Assembly: GCA_015832175.1 (NCBI GenBank)
Contig: WJXW01000001.1
Span: forward strand, 4,712,001 to 4,776,000
Length of the DNA: 64,000 nt
DNA from: Paraphaeosphaeria minitans
Lineage: Eukaryota > Ascomycota > Dothideomycetes > Pleosporales > Didymosphaeriaceae
Direction: 5' to 3'
Shown here: positions 44,318-56,171 of the stretch, piece after piece
Numbering within the stretch: the first letter of the stretch is position 1
Layout: each line of letters begins with the position of its first letter
Notes under the pieces: generated by a model
The model's input: only the letters and a program-made list of their open reading frames with translations
Told to the model about the DNA's origin: nothing
Database searches by the model: none
Made by a program: the position numbers and the translations under genes

Positions 44318-44660
44318 CTAGTAACTTTTCTTTTATGCGATAGCCTATGTCTATTATATACTTCCCTTTTCTGTCCTTTTTTATTTATACAGTTAGCCTT
44401 CCCCTATTAGAACAGGTTATAGGGTAGGTGTAGTGTTGCTATGTAGTAAAGATCCTATTTACACCTACTTTTATATAAATAGGTAGTAATAGCTAACTTA
44501 CTTAGTTCTTACTCTACCCCCTTATATAGTAGTAGAACTGTATTATATAATAAGGCTCTTTTTAGGCATATGCCTTATACGTAAATAGAAAGTAGGGTAT
44601 TAAGTAATATAATACTTAGCGCTAGGTCTTAGTAAGTAGGTATAAAAGGATATCTCTTAG
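44318..44660 (-). mobile_element. Family B internal 3' end, reversed
   Basis: Reverse complement of 43,052-43,227, then about 120 bp not present in the first copy, then sequence matching the end of the family B gag (near 32,905-32,940). With 43,052-43,464 this forms two inverted arms of about 415 bp around the 615-bp family A fragment. Confidence 0.65.
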
Positions 44661-45580
44661 CTCCCCTAAACCCTCTCTTCTTTATTCTACTTTAATATAC
44701 GTATACCTTCCTCCCTTCTTACCTTATTCTTTTTAGTGTCCTAGTGTCTAGTAGCTAGTGCTTTATTACTAGTAAATGTGTATAGCTTTTTTATATAATG
44801 CTGATTTTTTAAAACACATATATATATATATATATACACACTTGCTATTATAGAATAGCTAATAACGCTGTTAGTTTATTAGGCGCTAGTGCCCTTACTA
44901 CTAGTGTCTTTATACTAGTTATTATAGGCTAGACTAGATTGCGCATCTAGGTTAACCTCCCTACTAGTTTACCTAGTATAAGGGCCTTTATACAGAGCCT
45001 AGCAGTAGACGTATAATAAATCTTTTAGAGTATTATAGTGTAAAGGTTGGCCTATAATGGAGAATCGGAGAAATATAGGGCCGATTAGCTGTCGTTTAAA
45101 ATAGCTAATTAGGGAACAGGAAAAAGAGAGTGCCAACCAGATAAGACAGGAAGAGACCTAATAGACAATTAGAGTAGTTGGATTTGTATAATAGATTTTG
45201 GATAGGAGAACTCAACTCATTCTTTTATATTCCTTACTTAAGGCAAACGCACCTACAATATAATAGTATCTTTGTTTTTATTATACAATACTAATAGGTG
45301 TAGGATAAAAAGGCTAGGGTGGCCTAGATACCCTTCTAGAACATTATTATATAAATCCTAGTTAGTATAAACCTTTAGTGGTAGGCTGCTTACGTTATAT
45401 AATATAAGAGATATTAGTAAGTAGTGCTTATCTAGTTACGTGGCCAAGTTTAAAATAAGTCTTATACTTACTTATACGGCACTACTAATACTAGTGATTA
45501 GGTGTTTCTAGATTATTATGTAATTCTAGGCTATAAGTTTAGATTATGCAGCGCCTATGTGTAGAAGTCGCATAGTGCTC
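44661..45580. other. Unassigned AT-rich sequence with an (AT)n tract and a possible solo LTR
   Basis: It contains a TA-repeat microsatellite (about 44,818-44,838). It also holds a less AT-rich segment from TGTAAAGGTTGGCC (45,039) to CACCTACA (45,257) with TG..CA ends that could be a solo LTR, but I cannot find matching flanking duplications. The rest shows no recognised coding remnant. Confidence 0.35.
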
Positions 45581-45774
45581 GTTATAATAGGCTAGGGCAT
45601 AGCCCTAGCCTTTGGAAGGATCTTAAGGAAAGAAACTGCCCTAAAGAAGTGGACCTACTAAGGAAAACTCTTCTTATAAGTGGCACACCCCCCTATAGAG
45701 ACTTAATACCTAGAATTTATCCTTTATATTTAGCACTTACAGTTCTATTCACTCTCTAAGGCTAGCCTATAATA
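45581..45774 (+). repeat. Family C 5' LTR
   Basis: Direct repeat partner of 52,527-52,721; the first one or two bases are uncertain because they differ between the copies. Confidence 0.75.
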
Positions 45775-48700
45775 TTAAATTCTAGGTCTTCTAGAAAAGA
45801 GTTATTTAAAGGAATAGAGAAACGTAATAGAGTCTAGAATAACCTACTAATAGATGCCTCTAATATTACTAAGTGAGTGGAATAACTATAGAACTTAATT
45901 ACTACTAGAGACAAAGACTACTCTACTATATAAACACTATAACTTTAGAATAAAAAGCTGCGTAAGCTCTTTATACGCTAATAAGCCTACGCTAGTACTA
46001 CTTTAGGCCTATCTACTTCTACTATAAAGGGCGAATCCCTATTTACTAGTATAGACTAGCTAATCTTATAGCGTAAACCGCTTTTAAACCTAACTAAGTT
46101 TAGAGGCTTAAAAACATAGTTTAGAGTCTAGAAGGTTATAATAGATTATAAGCTCTAGGCTAATAAGCAGTTTATTAGCTCCCCCTAAAAGGAATAGACG
46201 CTAATATAGAACTGCCTAGATAATAGTCCTTAGGATATAGTAGCAGCCTTCTACTAAACTAGGGAGGCGAATAGCTAGTTTAACCTATAGATGTTTATAT
46301 AGTACCTTACTTTTATGTACACTAATAAACACGCCTAGCAAAAGGCTAAAGCACACCTTAATATAATTAGATAAGACTTTAGGAAGAGTTTCTCTAACTT
46401 TTATATCTACTTTAAATAAACCTTAGTAGAGGTAGGCAGTAGCTAGTAAAGTAACGCTAAGAAACTACGTAAGTTATACTACGTAATCTAGCGTAATATC
46501 TGTATAGTTACTTTTAACTATAATATTCCTAAAGGGGACTATAACGTAGCTATTGCTAGGTTTTTATAGATTGCGGTAGACCTTAAAATAGAGGCTTTAG
46601 AGGATAAGCTTACTACTTAAGCTACCTTTTATAAGGGTGGCTAGCCTTTTCCTAAAGATAGTAATAGTAATATTTATATAACTCCTATAGTAGCTTTAAC
46701 CTTAATCTAGCCCTAGGCTAGTAGGGAGGTAGGTAAGCAGCGCCTAAACTAGATACTTAAATATATCTTCTAGTAACACTAGGACGTAGGTGTGTACACT
46801 TGCTATAGTAAGCCTAACTATATAGCTAGAGCCTACGTTAATGCGATTTTACTCTAGGTAATTATAACCTAACTTTAGTATAATAAGACAAGTATTTAGT
46901 TAGAAACAAAATAGCCCCTAGTCTAGCGCTAATATAGGGGCTCAGCGTAATAGTATTAATAGAGGTATAATTAGGGTAAGCGGTAATAGTTAGAGTGGCT
47001 AAAGCTAGAGTAGGTATAAATAGGCTTACTTCTACCCTCTACGTTTTTCTTAACAGCACATAGTATGTAGAGGTCCTAATTAATATAGGGTGTAAATACT
47101 TTATAGTAATTAGCCCTAAACTAGTAGATTTACTCTTACTATAGCGTATTATAATCTTAACCTAAGAGCTAGAATAGGCTACTAGATTATTACTATAAAC
47201 CCTTATTATAGAGATAGTAGTAGTGCTTTATAATATATTTAGGTAGTAATAGACCCTTTACACTTATATAATCCCTAACCTCTACTAGGATATAATCCTA
47301 AGGGCCCCTTAGCTAGCTAAGTCTAGAGTAGTAGTAGATATTTATAGTAGTAAAATTATAATTAGCGCAGCTAGGGGTCTTATTACTCTTAATACCTAGG
47401 TAATAAAAAGGTAGGGCCTCTTTACTACGCTAGTAGATAAAAAGGATAATATAACACCCTTTTATACTCTAGATAAAGACTAGGAAAAGGTATTCCTAAC
47501 TTTACTCTAAGATATTACCTAGATACTTATAATAACGCTTCCTTGTATAGTAGGACTCCTACCCCCCTATAATATAGTAGGGCTAGGCCTTATTAAAAAT
47601 AGTAGGACTCTCCCCCTAGAACTAGTAGGGTACACCGCTATTTTTAATAAAACTAAGGCGTCTAGCCTCCTACTACACTAGGGCACGTTAGACTATTATA
47701 TCTATCTAAAGTAGACCTTAAGCGGCTCCCTTCTAAAACTACTCTAGGGCCTATTATATAGCATATCTAGAGATTAGCTAGTAGAACTCTAGCGCCAACT
47801 TATAGAGCTTATAAATAAAGGCTAGATATAAGCTAGCTCCTTTTTAGTAGGTGCTCTAGTCTTTCTAGCCCTAAAGCCTAGGGGGAAATAGCGCCTATAT
47901 ATTAATTATTAAGAGATTAACGTAATTTCTAAGCTAGATTAGTACTCTTTTCTACTTATTAAAGAGATACTACGTATCCTCTCCTAAGCTACTTAGTTTA
48001 TAAAAGTAAATATTTACGCTGCTTTCTATAAGCTATAAGTTATAGAGGGGGAAGAACACTATACTATATTTTATACCTAGTTTAGCCTCTTTAAGTAGTT
48101 AGTAGTCTTATTTAGATTAACTAGGGCACCTACTATATTTTAGCGCTATATTAATAGCGCTCTAAAGGATACCCTAGGCAATATATGTATAGCTTACCTA
48201 GATAATGTCCTTATCTATATAATAGGGCCCCTACGCTAACACTAGGACTATATGCGATAAGTGCTAGGACTCCTATAGAAAGCTAGACTATATATAGACC
48301 TAAGAAAATGTAAATTCGCAATAATAGAGGTTAGGTACCTAAGGTATCTTATTATAGTAGATAAAACTATTTGCCCTAATCTAGTAAAGATATAAGTAAT
48401 TAATTAATAGAACGCCTCCTCTATAGTGTATATAGTCTACTACTTTATTAGCTTTACTAACTTCTATTATAACTTTCTCCTCTAATTCTCTAAGTAGGCT
48501 ATACCCCTATATACCCTTACTAAGAAAGGGGTCCTATTTTAATAGGGCCCTAAGGAATAAGAGGCCTTTTAGGCCCTAAAAGATATATTTATATAGGGCC
48601 CTATCCTAGCGCTTTAGGACCTAGAGCGCAATACGCTAGTAGAGGCGGACTACTTAGGCAGCGCTACTAGGGCCTACCTCTTTTAATATATTAAAGGGAT

Positions 48701-50679
48701 CTAGCACTTTATAGCCTACTACTCTATAGCCCTAACACTAGCCTAGTAGAACTACACTATTTACAATAAAAAGCTGCTTATAATTATATAGGCCTTATAG
48801 GTATAGAGACTAGAGCTAATAGAAGTAGTACACCCCTTTAAAATTCTAATAGACTATAAAAACCTTAAATACTTTATAAAGATCTAAGAATTAAGTAAGC
48901 GCTAGCACTAGTAGTTAGAGTTACTCTCTACCTTTTACTTCTACCTCTACTACTAGTCTAGATCCTAAGTAGCTAGACTAGACGCACTAAGCCAGTGTAA
49001 GTAGGATATAACTTAGTAAATAAGGATAAACGCCCCACTAATAGTGCCTAGGACTATCTAGGCTACCCTAGTGTAGACACGATCTTTAATAGCGCTAGTA
49101 GAGGCTTAGATTTTTACTAACACGTATTTATAGGCACTCTAGAACATAGCTATAGTAGAGTTTCTTCTCTACTATATTAGGCTTAAGGTAGTGCGCTATA
49201 GTAACTATATATTCTCTATAGTAGCTACTACCTTCTAATAAATTAGAGACTATATAATTAGTATATATAGATCTCTCCTATAGTAAGGAGTCCTTTAGGT
49301 CCTAGCTTAGAAACCTCTTACTACTGCTATTATATAGTGTATATATAAGTCTCTAGTTATAAGCTATCTTAGAAAGAACTCTATATTTAAGATTATCTAC
49401 TAAAACTACTACTAGAATAATATATCTAAAGATATTGCCTAATTTGTGTATAATTGCCACTACACAGAAGTATATATAGACTAGTAGAAGTAGTAAGGTC
49501 TCTTATAGCCACTTCTAATTATAGACTAGTACTAGGCGTAACTCTTAATAGATTTTATAGTAGACCTCCCCTAGGCCTCTATAGTAGCACCGCGATACCT
49601 ACTTGTAATTACTAATAGGCTGTTAAAGTATATATAACTAGAAGCTATAACTTCTATAATAGTAGAGCACTATATAGCCTACTTCTATAATATATAGTAG
49701 TGGTTCTATAGCTTCCCTACCTTACTAATTACAGATAGAGGCTTAGACTAGCTAAGGAAGTTCTAGACTACGCTGTGTAAATTAACTAGAATAAAATAAC
49801 TCCTCTTTATAGTATACTACCCCTAGACTAACAGCGGCATAGAGAGGGTGAACTTAAAGGTACTCTTAGTTCTCTATATTATAGTTAACTTTAAATAGAT
49901 AAACTAGCTAGACTGCCTCCTAGCCTATTAGCTTACGTTAAATAATAGAGTATCTACTACTATAGGCCTAAGCCTAAACTTTCTACTAAATAGATATTAT
50001 ATTAATCTCCTTAAGAGAATCCCCTTACTAGTAGAGTCTACTTACACCCTTACTAGGAAGGTAAAGCACTTTTTAAACTACCTTAAAAAAGGAATAACTT
50101 TAGCCTAGACTACTATTACCTATAAATAGCAGCGTACTATAGAGGCTATAAACTACACCTACTACCTTATAGAGCGATTCTAAGTTAGAGATAAGATATA
50201 GTTCTTACTACGCAATATAAAAACTAACTAGCTAAAAAAGAAACTTAACTAGCTTAAAGTTAAATATACTATAATAGCTATACTATCCCTACTTATAGTA
50301 ACACTAAACTTACTTAGTAATTTCTATAAGACTGTCTATATTAACCTCCTTAAGTAAGTAGTAGACAATCCCCTACTTAGTTAGACCTAGGCTAACGCCT
50401 AGCTAGGTCTAGCCCTAGAGCTAGAAGAAGTAGATCTAGACCTATATAAATAGGAAGTAGAGGAGGTTCTACGCATTAAAAACACCTAAAAATAATAATA
50501 ATAGGCGCTAGTAAAGTAGACTAGGTAAGTATTACTAACTTAGGTACTAGTTAAAAATATTTTAGACACTATAGCTCTAGACCGCTTTAAGGCCGCCTAG
50601 GGGGACTATAGGCATAATAATAGTCCTATCTAGCCTATAGGGAAGAATATATAAATATTATAAAGAAAGCTATAATAGG

Positions 50680-52526
50680 TATTTAAGAATTTATTCCTCT
50701 ACTAATCTAGTAGAGGCGCTATCTATCTAAAAACTACTAAAGGCTATTAGCCTTATAGTTATAATAACTAAAGCAGCACTAAAGTAATACTAGGTAGAAA
50801 TAAAGAAAGGCTATAATAACTATATTACTTTTTACACTAGTAGTAGTAGCACCTAAGAGGGTGTACTAAGCTAGCCTTAAATAAAGGCTTAAGTAGAGTT
50901 ACTCTATAAGGCTCTTAATACAGGTTAAAAGGTATACACTATTGGGCTAGGACTATTAAGAGGGTAAGGCGGCGTTAGCTAGGAGCTATCCTAAGTTGCT
51001 CTATAATAGTGGTAAGTAGGTTAGTAGTCTACACTTAGGTCTAGGTTATCTTGTCTAGGCGCTAGCCTATACTCTCCTTAGATTACTAGATGTAATTTCC
51101 TATATTATTTATTTACTCTGCTATATTATTAGCTAATACTACTAGATTCTAATTATAGTTACTACTACGCTAGACTAGAGTTATCTAGAGTAAAGGTGCT
51201 ACTAGGGCTATATCTATACTAGGGGGGGCGACTACTATTCTGTTACCACGCTAAGGTAGGGGCATAGTAAAAGAGTTTAGCTTTTAGATTAGGCTAGAGT
51301 TTTTAAGCGCTAAGTTTAGGTACTACTTATACTACTAGGCTAAGTAGTAGAACTCTACTATAAAGGTAGGTAGTGTTCTAGTTATAGGCTTCTAGAGGTT
51401 AGTGCTATATATTCTAGAATTATAAATATATAAATTACTATTAACCTAGCCTTACTCTACGTATTTAATCTAGAGGCGTAGAGCCTACCTTAGGCCTAGG
51501 TTATTAGTAAAGGAGGCAGAATTGTACTAGTAGGTAGCCTTAGTACAATAGTAGGCGCTATAGAAGTAGCCCTAGAATAGTTAATAGCTGTATAAATATT
51601 AATAATAAGTCTAGAATATAAGGCTATAGACTTACTCTACGCGCCTAAGCCGCCTTAGGCGCCTAATATATTTAATATATATAAGGCCTATATTAGGGTT
51701 AGCTAGCTCTTTATCTAAACTATTTTTTTAAAGCACTACGCTCTTAGCAACATAGAGCTACTTTAGGGTATAAGTAGAGGTAATAAAGTTAGGGCAATTA
51801 GCTAGTACACGCCTTTTAGAAGTTATAAAAGAGTAAGAGTAATTACTACTATTAGGCTACTATATAAGCATATTAAGGCTCTAGAGAATTTCTTCTACCT
51901 TAGTATTATTAATCTCCTCTTTAGTATACGTATAGCTAGACTTAGTAAGGCACTAGTTTAGGTCTAAAGGGTTATTACTACTACTACTACTAGAACTAAA
52001 GATATCTACTAAGGTGGCGCTACTTTAGAGGCTATTATTAATAATATTAATATTAGCTACGGCCGCGAACAAAACACTAAAAAAAAAGGCTAAGAGGCTA
52101 ATAAGAGTATAGGGGCGTATAGTGTAGGAATAAGAGGGGGACTAGATTAGGGCTAAAAGGAGGTAAAGATAGAGGTAGTTATAAATAGTTAAGGAAGTTA
52201 GAATAGGCGTAGGTTAGGGTTAGTATAGAAAAGAGAGAGTAGAGAAGGGAAGAAAAAAGGTAGAGTAACATAGATATAAAGAGACTATAATAGTAACGCA
52301 CTACTAAGGTAATAGATATATAATAATTACATTAGAAAGGGTAGGAGCGCCGTCCTATTACCTTATAATAATAAGGTAAATAAATAAACTGCCTAATAAG
52401 GGCCCTCGCCTTAAGGCTGCCTTAGGGCTGCCTTTATACTACTATATTACTATAGCATAATACTTCTAAGATCTCTAAAGCTTATCTTGTAACTATAAGA
52501 CGTTTTAAACTAAGTAAGGTCTAGGG
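50680..52526. other. Long 3' region of family C downstream of pol
   Basis: About 1.85 kb between the end of pol and the 3' LTR. One plus-strand frame from about 51,300 to 52,000 reads as a Gln/Leu-rich protein if RIP stops are taken as Gln (segments RRRAYLRPRLLVKEAELYQ and RVQVEVIKLGQLAST). It may be an accessory gene. No known domain is recognised. Confidence 0.3.
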
Positions 52527-52721
52527 TATATAATAGGCTAGGGCATAGCCCTAGCCTTTAGAAGGATCTTAAGGAAAAGAACTACTCTAAAGAAGTAGAC
52601 CTATTAAGGAAAACTCTTCTTATAAGCGGCACACCCCCCTATAGAGACTTAATACCTAGAATTTATCCTTTACATTTTGGCACTTATAGTTCTATTCACT
52701 CTCTAAGGCTAGCCTATAACA
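52527..52721 (+). repeat. Family C 3' LTR
   Basis: Ends AGCCTATAACA; same sequence as the 5' LTR apart from C/T and G/A changes and a few others. Confidence 0.75.
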
Positions 52722-53612
52722 AAAACAGGCTTTTTCTAACGCCTATCTAGAGGAAGAAGTCTATCTAGATTTACCTTAAGGTCTAGAAAGCTTTACCCTA
52801 GAAAATAGCCCTACAAAACTAGATAAAGATCTAGTTAGTTATATAATTAAAAGCCAAAACTATAACCAAGTGTCTCTGAAACTAACTAAGGCACTATATG
52901 GATTAAAACAGGCTGCTAGGTAATAGCAAATTCACCTTATAAATATACTAGTAAAACTAGGTTTTAAAAACCTAGTAAGTGAAAATTCTATCTTTGTTTA
53001 CCAAGAAAAGCCTATTATATTGGCTACACATGTGGACGATATACTAGTATTCGCCAAAACTATAGACCTAGTTAATAGCCTATATAATGAACTAACTATT
53101 TCATCTACCCTAGAAGTCTCTAATTTAGGAGAGATAAAAGAATTCCTAGGTGTAGAAATTATAAGGAATAGGGAACTAAATATAATTAAAATTTCCTAAC
53201 AATCCTTTACAAAGAAAATACTTACAAAGTATAATAAGGAGGGGAATAAACCAAAAGATCTACCCCTACCTATAGGGCTAAAACTAGTGAAAAATCTAGA
53301 AGAACCTAATCTAGAATTAACTAGTTTATACTAATAAGAGATAGGTAGTCTAATCTATCTAACTATCTATTCTTGGCCAGACCTAGCCTTTTATATAAAT
53401 TATTTGGCAAGGTTTATGGCAAATCCTAGTCTAGAACACTATAAATATCTAGACTATTTATGGAGTTATCTAGTTAAAACACAAGATTATAAACTAGATT
53501 TATCTCTAAACTAATCTAAATCCCTAGACTTAATAGGGGTTAGTGATTTAGATTAGGGGGGTGATTTAGACTCTAGAAAATCTACTATAGGCAACCTATT
53601 TCTACTAGATAC
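52722..53612 (+). pseudogene. Ty1/copia pol fragment (RT and RNase H)
   Basis: The plus frame reads AFSNAYLEEEVYLDLP, TKALYGLKQAAR, ATHVDDILVFAK, LGEIKEFLGVEI, SWPDLAFYINYLARF and DSRKSTIGNLFLLDT, in the order of a copia reverse transcriptase and RNase H. Only about eight stops in nearly 300 codons, all at Gln/Trp-type positions, so it is much less mutated than its neighbours. The left end is cut by the family C LTR and the right end by the type III LTR. Confidence 0.85.
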
Positions 53613-54023
53613 TGTTACGTGCCAGATAATAACATAGAACTTAGGCGCTTATAAAGGTGTAATAAAGCGACAATAGGGTTATAAATGTAATAAAGAGACG
53701 CCAAGTAACTTAGATTAGGTCACGTGATATACTTAGTTACTTAGCGGCACTAAGTAGTAGAGTAGATTACGTAAGGTGCTTAGTTGCTTAGTGGCACTAA
53801 GTAGTGGAGTAGCCTTAGTATATAGGAACGCGAGGATAGGCTCTCCATACTTATATTTAATCTATTTATTAATCTATTGTTTAGATTCTAGCAGACTAAA
53901 TTGTTAACTTGTTATACTTCGTAAGATACTATTATATTAACAAGACCTTCTACCTTCTATAAGTACTCCTGCCTAAGAACTAACCTTAACCCTTTAGGAC
54001 TAGCTACCCTCTTAGATTTAATA
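53613..54023 (+). repeat. Family A LTR, type III (411 bp)
   Basis: It begins TGTTACGTGCCAGATAATAAC and ends CTTAGATTTAATA. From TTAGTATATAGGAACGC on it matches type I and II LTRs; the first 205 or so bases are unrelated to either. It is followed by the same leader and gag start as the element at 36,818, so it is a true 5' LTR of family A. Confidence 0.8.
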
Positions 54024-54378
54024 TCTTAAACACCCTTAATATAAGTACTTTACAAACTCCTACCTCTTCTATAGCTTTAGGTGCCACTAAGATAACTTCT
54101 ATAAAGGATAGCAGTAAGGCGCACAAACCTAATCTCTACTTTAGTGAATAATCTTAAACTAACGTCTAGATTCTTTAGTTAGACCTCTACTTCTTTAACT
54201 TAAACAAACCTCTTAAAGATAAAAAGAAAGTTATCTTTATAGTAATATATATATAAGGAGATGCAGGATTATAGATCTATCTCTACCTTAAAAAGTACCT
54301 AGGAATAGACTATAATAATAATAACAATAATTATATAAATAAGCACGCTAATGTAGTTAATATTATTAAAGATTATAA
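54024..54378 (+). mobile_element. Family A type III element, leader and gag start
   Basis: Matches 36,818-37,170 with C/T and G/A differences. It is interrupted at GATTATAA|TG by a reversed type I element; the remainder must lie beyond the window. Confidence 0.75.
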
Positions 54379-54808
54379 TGTTAAATCCAAGAGGGTAGCT
54401 AGTCCTAAAGGGTTAAGGTTAGTTCTTAGGCAGGAGTACTTACAGAAGGTGGAAGGTTTTATTAATATAATAGTATCTTATAAAGTGTAACGAGTTAATA
54501 ATTTAGTCTGCTAGAATCTAAATAATAGATTAATAAATAGATTAAATACAAGTATAGAGAGTTTATCCTTACATTCCTATATACTAAGCAAAGTCCGCTC
54601 TGTAGGGAGCGCTCTGTAGAGAGCGCTCTATATAGAGCAGTTATATGTGTTATATTCTACACAGAGCAATTAAGCGCTCTATAGAGAGTAGTTACATAAC
54701 TCCTTTATTTAAGGCGTAGCTGGTATTAAGTCCCTACTTAATCCTTACTACGCGCCCACTAGGTATAAAACTAGCTTCTTGCTATTATATAGATTTTAGA
54801 TCCTAATA
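54379..54808 (-). repeat. Family A LTR, type I, minus orientation (outer element)
   Basis: 430 bp, TGTTAAATCC to GATCCTAATA. The left flanking five bases are TATAA; the right end of this element is outside the window. Confidence 0.85.
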
Positions 54809-55631
54809 TTATCCCCTCTCTTTTACAGATTTATCCTAAATTATATATTTAGACCTTAGCTATTGTTACGTAAGCTATCCTACTAACTCTGCTTACTATT
54901 AAGTACGTTTATTAGTATTATGCCTAGTAACTCTACTATTTAAAAACATTAATTATATCGCGAGATTTAAGAAGCTAATATTATTATAGAGAGCCCTTGT
55001 ATTAATTATAGTTTTAAAGGTTCTATTTACTATATTATGCTAAGTTTAGGTTTAAAGTGTTCTAAATATGTTTACTTAAGTTATCTGTGTGTAAATATAA
55101 GCTAGTTATTACTAAATAAGACTTATAAGGAGTACAAGAAGAAGGTTAAAGAGGATAAGAAGGCGTTGTCTCTCCTAATAGTGTAGTTGTTATAAAATAA
55201 GAAAATACTAGCTTAGGCTAAAGAGTGTACTTATAAAAAAACGTTATATCTAGCTGCGGAAATAACTGCGGATAGTAAGGACGTAAATATAGATACTGTT
55301 AATTATCCTACTACTGTAGTAACTGTTAGTTACTCTGCAGCAATGTGGTTAATGCTTAATATAGTGGACACTATAGCGTTAGTACTATAATTCTCCTAAG
55401 TATATTTATATTTCTAATAGAATTCCTTAATCTTTTGCTAACAGTTTCCTAGATTATTTTTTAATTTCTAGGTGTTTTCGCTATGTAGGTAACTTTTCTA
55501 CTTAACAAGATACGTATTATTATGCTAATTATATCCTAGAATTCTTTTAACCTTAAATTTATTTTCTTTCTTAGTCTAGTGGTAGAAGGTGGTTTTAACT
55601 AGTGTATTAGGGTCTGCTAGTTCTAGTAGTG
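54809..55631 (-). mobile_element. Outer family A element, 3' internal part
   Basis: Polypurine tract (plus: TTATCCCCTCTCTTTTACAG), accessory ORF and the end of pol. It is interrupted at TAGTG (55627-55631) by the complete element; it resumes at 62,297 with the same TAGTG and runs to 63,550. Confidence 0.8.
54920..55390 (+). pseudogene. Antisense accessory ORF of family A, copy 3
   Basis: 471 bp from ATG to TAA, same length and frame as copies 2 and 4. Core LGLKCSKCVYLSYLCVNIS with C-x2-C-x6-C, preceded by SPCINYSFKGS, then the Lys/Glu-rich coiled-coil-like part YKEYKKKVKEDKKALSLLI. Only RIP-type stops. Confidence 0.7.
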
Positions 55632-56061
55632 TGTTAAATCCAAGAGGGTAGCTAGTCCTAAAGGGTTAAGGTTAGTTCTCAGGCAGGAGTACTTACAGAA
55701 GGTGGAAGGTCTTATTAATACAATAGTATCTTATAAAGTGTAACAAGTTAATAATTTGGTCTGCTAGAATCTAAATAATAGATTAATAAACAGATTAAAT
55801 ATAAGTATAGAAAGTCTATCCTTACGTTCTTATATACTAAGCAAAGTCTACTCTATAGGGAGCGCTCTGTAGAGAGCGCTTTATATAGAGTAGTTACGTG
55901 TATTATGCTCTACACAGAGTAATTAAGCGCTTTATAGAGAGTAGTTATATAACTCCTTTATTTAAGGCGTAGCTAGCATTAAGTCCTTACTTAATCCTTA
56001 CTACGCACCCGCTAGGTATAAAACTAGCTTTTTGCTATTATATAGATTTTAAATTCTAATA
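55632..56061 (-). repeat. 3' LTR of the complete element (type I)
   Basis: TGTTAAATCC to TTCTAATA, 430 bp, directly preceding the polypurine tract in element orientation. Confidence 0.9.
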
Positions 56062-56171
56062 TTATCCCCTTTCTTTTACAGATTTGTCCTAAATTACATG
56101 TCTAGACCTTAGCTATTATTACGTAAGCTGTCCTACTAACCCTACTTACTATAAGTACGTTTGTTAGCATT

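Larger units (their letters stand above)
45581..52721 (+). mobile_element. Family C Ty3/gypsy element, RIP-mutated
   Basis: Direct LTRs of about 195 bp (45581-45774; 52527-52721) share ATAATAGGCTAGGGCATAGC at the start and AGCCTATAA(C/T)A at the end. Plus-strand internal region: gag with a knuckle near 46,795 (VHTCYSKPNYIARAYV; CCHC with Cys to Tyr), protease, a Ty3-type RT near 47,880-48,420 (catalytic strand AYLDNVLIY near 48,195), RNase H near 48,640, integrase near 49,100-50,300, then a chromodomain-like end (EVEEVLRIKN near 50,455). About 1.9 kb follow before the 3' LTR, far more than usual. Flanking duplications are not evident. Confidence 0.75.

Noticed and set aside
44818..44838. AT-repeat as a centromere or origin
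   Set aside because: A short TA microsatellite inside transposon DNA; nothing else supports such a role.
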